Shown: positions 7,476 through 10,615 of the stretch, one piece after another
How positions within the stretch are numbered: the stretch's first letter is position 1
How the letters are laid out: each line of letters begins with the position of its first letter
DNA from: VGPI01 sp964482845
Lineage (GTDB): Bacteria; Cloacimonadota; Cloacimonadia; Cloacimonadales; Cloacimonadaceae
Length of the DNA stretch: 10,615 nt
Direction: 5' to 3'
Assembly: GCA_964482845.1 (NCBI GenBank)
Contig: CAYZZE010000077.1
Coordinates: 1-10,615, forward strand
The notes under the pieces: model-generated
Seen by the model: the letters and a program-made list of their open reading frames with translations, nothing else
The model's database searches: none
Told to the model about the DNA's origin: nothing
Program-made: the position numbers and the translations under genes

Positions 7476-8510
7476 ATGTTAATCAATGGTAAGGAATACA
7501 AAAGCGTATGGTGGGAAGACAATACCGTGCGCGTGATAAACCAGAATAAACTTCCCTTTGAATTTGAAGTGACCGAACTTAAGGATCATAGCCAGGTGAC
7601 GAGAGCGATCGGCGACATGACCGTTCGCGGCGCACCTGCCATCGGAGCGACTGGCGCGTATGGTATGGCACTGGCTTTCCTGGAAGCGCCGGATGACAAG
7701 TTTCGCGCCACCATCCGCCACGCGCGTGACACCCTGGTCGCCTCCCGACCTACTGCCATTGATCTTCAGAATGGCGTTAATTATGTCTATGAAAATGCTT
7801 TGCGCTTCATCCCCGATTATGACCACTGCCGTCAGGTCTCCATCCTTGCCGCCAATGAATTTGCCGCCCGGAGCGAGCACGATTGCCGCATTCTGGGAGC
7901 CGTCGGCGAAGCACTGATACCTGATGGAGCAAGGATTCTCACCCATTGCAACGCCGGTGCCCTGGCTACGGTGGATTGGGGCACCGCCCTATCCGTTATT
8001 CGCGTAGCCCACCGCAAGGGTAAAAGAATCTTCGTCTACGTCAGCGAAACCCGTCCCCGCTTCCAAGGCGCCCGCCTTACCGCTTTTGAGCTGGAACAGG
8101 AAGGGATCGACCATGCCATAATTGCCGATAGCGCTGCCGGTTATTACTTCTGGATGAACGAGATCGATCTTGTCATCACCGGCGCTGACCGCATTTGCCT
8201 CAATGGCGATATCGCCAATAAGATCGGTACATACAGCAAAGCCGTGTTGGCAAAGGAACACAAAGTTCCCTTCTATGTCGCCGCCCCCCAGACTACCTTT
8301 GATCTGGCCTGTATGAATGGCAAACATATCCCGGTCGAACACCGCGACCCCGATGAAATTAAATTATTGGGAGACCAGCAGTTGTCCAATCCCAGCAGTC
8401 CTGCGCTCAATCCCGCTTTCGACATCACCCCCGCCCGTCTGATTACTGGATTTATCACCAGCAAAGGCATCTTCAAGCCCAAGGAAGCCGCTCATATGAT
8501 CCATAAGTAA
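7476..8510 (+). CDS. mtnA: S-methyl-5-thioribose-1-phosphate isomerase
   Basis: This 344-residue cytoplasmic enzyme converts 5-methylthioribose 1-phosphate to the ribulose 1-phosphate form in methionine salvage. Family motifs are all present: RGAPAIG (51-57), THCNAGALAT (156-165) with catalytic Cys158, ETRPxxQGARLTAFEL (191-206), GADRI with catalytic Asp238 (236-240), NGDIANKIGTY (243-253) and FYVAAPQTTFD (266-276). Length is typical. These residues separate it from the related eIF2B-type and ribose-1,5-bisphosphate isomerases, although some MtnA enzymes also act on 5-deoxyribose 1-phosphate. The start is 9 bp after the previous stop; its ribosome binding site is weak (GAAAGGT, ending about 12 nt upstream). 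Next to an MTA-type deaminase gene, its role in nucleoside by-product salvage is well supported. Confidence 0.95.
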   Translation: MLINGKEYKSVWWEDNTVRVINQNKLPFEFEVTELKDHSQVTRAIGDMTVRGAPAIGATGAYGMALAFLEAPDDKFRATIRHARDTLVASRPTAIDLQNGVNYVYENALRFIPDYDHCRQVSILAANEFAARSEHDCRILGAVGEALIPDGARILTHCNAGALATVDWGTALSVIRVAHRKGKRIFVYVSETRPRFQGARLTAFELEQEGIDHAIIADSAAGYYFWMNEIDLVITGADRICLNGDIANKIGTYSKAVLAKEHKVPFYVAAPQTTFDLACMNGKHIPVEHRDPDEIKLLGDQQLSNPSSPALNPAFDITPARLITGFITSKGIFKPKEAAHMIHK

Positions 8511-8547
8511 ACTGAAAGCGGACCATACAGAGAGGATAGCAATACCT

Positions 8548-9864
8548 ATGAACAAGCACTATGATATCATCATCAAGCACGGCACCATCCTCACGATGGA
8601 CAGGGATTTGAGCATATTGACCAACCATCTCATAGCCATCAGTGGGGATAGGATAAGCGCCATCGAACCGCTTGCAAGTTACGAATCCACCGCGGACACC
8701 GTTATTGATGCCACGGATTGCATTGTCTTGCCCGGCTTAATCAATGCTCACACCCATCTCCCGATGTCATTCATGCGCGGCTTGGCGGATGACCTGCCGC
8801 TGGATAAATGGCTGAATGAATATATCTGGCCAGCCGAAGAAAAACTGCTCTCCGACCCATTCATCTTTGATGCCACCTTATATGGCGCCGCCGAGATGAT
8901 CCGCGGCGGAATCACCATGATCAACGATATGTATTTCAACGGCGAGCAGATGGGCAGAGCCCTCGTCAAAGCGGGCTTACGCGGCATCATCGGCGAGGCG
9001 GTGACTGATCTCATCCTGCCCAATGGTATAGACCGCATCGGCGAATATGCCGTTGAGATGAATGAGAAATTTGCCTCCTCTAAACTCGTCGAATTTTCTG
9101 TTGCCCCCCATGCCATCTATTCTTGTTCCGAAAACATCCTGCGCCGATGTGCCCACGCCGCCATCAACAACGACCTTCTGCTCCATATCCATATCAGCGA
9201 AAGTGAAAATGAACGCCTGAACTGCCTCAAGATCCATGGCATCCCTCCGCTGGAATACCTCTTAAGGACAGGATTTTTGGATGCCAGGACTATCCTGGCG
9301 CACGGCATCTGGGTGGACAAAGAGGAACTGGCGATTATGGCAAAGCACAATATCAGCGTTGCCACCTGCACTGAAAGCAGTCTCAAACTCTGTTCCGGTA
9401 TTCTGCCCATGAAGGATTATCATAATTCCGGCGTCAATGTCTGCCTTGCCACCGACGGCGCAGCCAGCAACAACAATCTCGACCTCTTCACCGAGATGGA
9501 CACCACCGCCAAAATCCACAAAATGATGACTAATGATCCCGCTTTTTTGCCTGCCCGGGAAGTGGTAAAAATGGTCACCTGCAACGCTGCCAGGGCGCTC
9601 TATAAAGATCACGAATTGGGCTCCCTGATGCCTGGCTATCTGGCTGATATCACCATCGTTGCGCTGGATACCCTGAATAGCCAGCCCATCTTCAATCCCT
9701 ATTCCCACCTCGTATATGCCCTCAACAGCCACAACGTCCGCGACGTCATCATCGCTGGCGATCTCGTCCTACAAAACCGTAAACTCCTATCTATGAACGA
9801 AGAAGAACTGCTTGTGACCGCCAAATACTATCAGGAAAAGATATGCCAAACCCTCCGTCAGTGA
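8548..9864 (+). CDS. mtaD: Amidohydrolase: MTA/SAH or 5'-deoxyadenosine deaminase type
   Basis: This is a 438-residue metal-dependent deaminase of the TRZ/ATZ-SsnA-MtaD group, which turns the adenine of methylthioadenosine, S-adenosylhomocysteine or 5'-deoxyadenosine into hypoxanthine. Expected metal ligands are visible: H68 and H70 in NAHTH, H215 in HIHISE with Glu218, His252 in L-A-H-G, and Asp303 in ATDGAASNN (301-309). The segment MRGLADDLPLDKWL (76-89) and the later I-W-P-A-E are characteristic of the MtaD subgroup. Three stretches depart from what I expect: P-H-A-I-Y-S-C-S (187-194) instead of PHAPYxCS, A-H-G-I-W-V instead of AHCVHL, and T-C-T-E-S-S-L-K-L (273-281) instead of the usual HNPxSNLKL. 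Substrate choice is thus uncertain. AGAGGA (8531-8536) lies 11 nt before the ATG. It follows mtnA by 37 bp and overlaps smpB by 22 bp. Confidence 0.85.
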   Translation: MNKHYDIIIKHGTILTMDRDLSILTNHLIAISGDRISAIEPLASYESTADTVIDATDCIVLPGLINAHTHLPMSFMRGLADDLPLDKWLNEYIWPAEEKLLSDPFIFDATLYGAAEMIRGGITMINDMYFNGEQMGRALVKAGLRGIIGEAVTDLILPNGIDRIGEYAVEMNEKFASSKLVEFSVAPHAIYSCSENILRRCAHAAINNDLLLHIHISESENERLNCLKIHGIPPLEYLLRTGFLDARTILAHGIWVDKEELAIMAKHNISVATCTESSLKLCSGILPMKDYHNSGVNVCLATDGAASNNNLDLFTEMDTTAKIHKMMTNDPAFLPAREVVKMVTCNAARALYKDHELGSLMPGYLADITIVALDTLNSQPIFNPYSHLVYALNSHNVRDVIIAGDLVLQNRKLLSMNEEELLVTAKYYQEKICQTLRQ

Positions 9865-10295
9865 AGTCCATCAAAAACCGCAAAGCGCTACACGAATATG
9901 AGATCATCCAAAAATACGAAGCCGGCCTCGTTCTCAAGGGCACCGAGATCAAGTCCATCCGTGCCGGCAAGATCAATTTCCGCGATAGTTATGCCAAGAT
10001 CGACAACGGCGAGTGCTGGCTACTCAAACTGCATATCAGCGCCTGGGACAATGCTGCCTGGTTCAACCACGATCCCGAACGCAAGCGCAAACTACTGCTC
10101 CATAAATACGAGATCTCACGCCTCAGAACCAAGACCGAGGAGCAAGGCATGACCATTGTCCCGCTGGAAATCATGATCAATGACAAAGGCCGCTGCAAGA
10201 TCATCATCGCCCTCGCCAAAGGCAAAAAACTCCACGACAAACGTGAAACCCTTCACAAAAAAGACCTCCAGCGTGAACAGGAACGCTCCTCCTGA
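9843..10295 (+). CDS. smpB: SsrA-binding protein SmpB
   Basis: This 150-residue basic protein binds tmRNA and delivers it to stalled ribosomes for trans-translation. Conserved family segments run the full length: NRKALHEYEI (12-21), YEAGLVLKGTEIKSIRAGK (25-43), NHDPERKRKLLLHKYEI (75-91), G-M-T-I-V-P-L (102-108), and the C-terminal GKKLHDKRE (127-135) with a basic tail that in the family enters the empty mRNA channel. The ATG is preceded by AGGA (9833-9836) at a 6-nt spacing. The start lies inside the last 22 bp of the deaminase gene, so its translation may be coupled to it. No tmRNA gene (ssrA) is recognisable in the following 320 bases, where it sometimes occurs in other genomes. Confidence 0.96.
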   Translation: MPNPPSVKSIKNRKALHEYEIIQKYEAGLVLKGTEIKSIRAGKINFRDSYAKIDNGECWLLKLHISAWDNAAWFNHDPERKRKLLLHKYEISRLRTKTEEQGMTIVPLEIMINDKGRCKIIIALAKGKKLHDKRETLHKKDLQREQERSS

Positions 10296-10615
10296 CCCTG
10301 CTCAAGTCAATGAAACCGCATCGGGATTCCCGGGATCGTCCGCCGGTGTCAGTGTTTCCTGTTCGATCTGACAGTCGCGATCATACTCTTAGGGATTTTT
10401 ATGGCTCTCTTTCAAACTAAGTGGGTAGATCGAGATGTCGGTTTTCCTAGGCAGGAATATATGGATTTCGATTAGTACGTTTAACTCATCGAGTATGAGC
10501 AATCTTGCATTATTGCCATTCACAAGCAACTTGACGATTCTAATCTTGAAGACCGTTGAATAATTCAGAGAGTTGACTTACAACTATCCTCCTTGCTTGA
10601 TAACCTTAGTATAAC
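10296..10615. other. Gene-free tail, AT-rich beyond about 10380
   Basis: I see no convincing gene here. Up to about 10375 the base composition resembles the coding part; it contains an 8-bp palindrome TCCCGGGA (10328-10335) and a 6-bp inverted repeat TGTCAG (10347-10352) / CTGACA (10368-10373) with a 15-nt loop but no T-run, so it is not a clear terminator. From about 10380 GC falls to near 40% or below and stops crowd all forward frames; the longest forward ATG frame codes 24 residues (about 10401-10475). Two TTGAC hexamers (10531, 10573) and TATAAC at 10610-10615 hint at promoter sequence, but none are correctly spaced as a pair. A new gene may begin past the window end. Confidence 0.6.

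Noticed and set aside
10347..10373. Rho-independent terminator after smpB
   Set aside because: The TGTCAG/CTGACA stem is short, has a 15-nt loop and is not followed by a T-run.
10358..10374. tRNA or tmRNA 3' end, suggested by GTTCGATC
   Set aside because: The flanking bases do not form a T-arm stem, and there is no acceptor stem or CCA end nearby.
10389..10577. Minus-strand open frame of 63 codons
   Set aside because: There is no ATG. The strong AAGGAGG on that strand (complement of 10588-10594) leads to TTG followed at once by TAA, and the first GTG (10523) leaves only 44 residues with no recognised similarity.

Overview
The window holds ten protein genes, all on the + strand and tightly packed, in what looks like ordinary bacterial chromosome. 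No phage, transposon, CRISPR, rRNA or tRNA gene was seen. The lipoprotein, the two-membrane-segment sensor kinase and the A-H-Q-x-G-T-P form of the kinase H-box suggest a Gram-negative member of the Fibrobacterota-Chlorobiota-Bacteroidota (FCB) superphylum. Cloacimonadota would fit, but that placement is inference and weak. Most genes have Shine-Dalgarno-like sites. GC is roughly half in the coding part and drops in the last ~235 bases.

Layout. Bases 1-88 carry four tandem 22-bp units that form small hairpins. Next come two membrane transporters joined by an ATGA overlap: a PiT-type phosphate permease with an extra C-terminal domain (118-1611) and an AEC-type permease (1608-2510). A 61-bp gap with a run of eight C leads to a small lipoprotein gene (2572-3030). 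It is followed by mazG (NTP pyrophosphohydrolase, best start 3053), an orphan sensor histidine kinase (3834-5324) and a bifunctional NAD(P)HX epimerase/dehydratase (5321-6865). Then come a small cytoplasmic protein of the sulfite-oxidase molybdopterin fold (6858-7466), mtnA (7476-8510), an MTA/SAH/5'-deoxyadenosine deaminase-type amidohydrolase (8548-9864) and smpB (9843-10295). The last 320 bases hold no convincing gene and turn AT-rich.

How the genes fit together. Several products are housekeeping or metabolite clean-up enzymes. MazG removes non-canonical NTPs, Nnr repairs hydrated NAD(P)H, the deaminase and MtnA recycle nucleoside by-products of S-adenosylmethionine chemistry, and SmpB rescues stalled ribosomes. 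The deaminase and MtnA could be steps 1 and 3 of a deamination-first methylthioadenosine or 5'-deoxyadenosine salvage route; the phosphorylase for step 2 is not in the window. Short gaps and overlaps (4, 8 and 22 bp) suggest long polycistronic transcripts and translational coupling.

No obviously new multi-gene system was found. The most noteworthy points are the Cys-to-Ser change at the expected molybdenum-ligand position of the sulfite-oxidase-fold protein, a duplicated motif in the kinase sensor region, unusual active-site segments in the deaminase, the C-terminal domain on the phosphate transporter, and the compensatory changes in the hairpin repeats.
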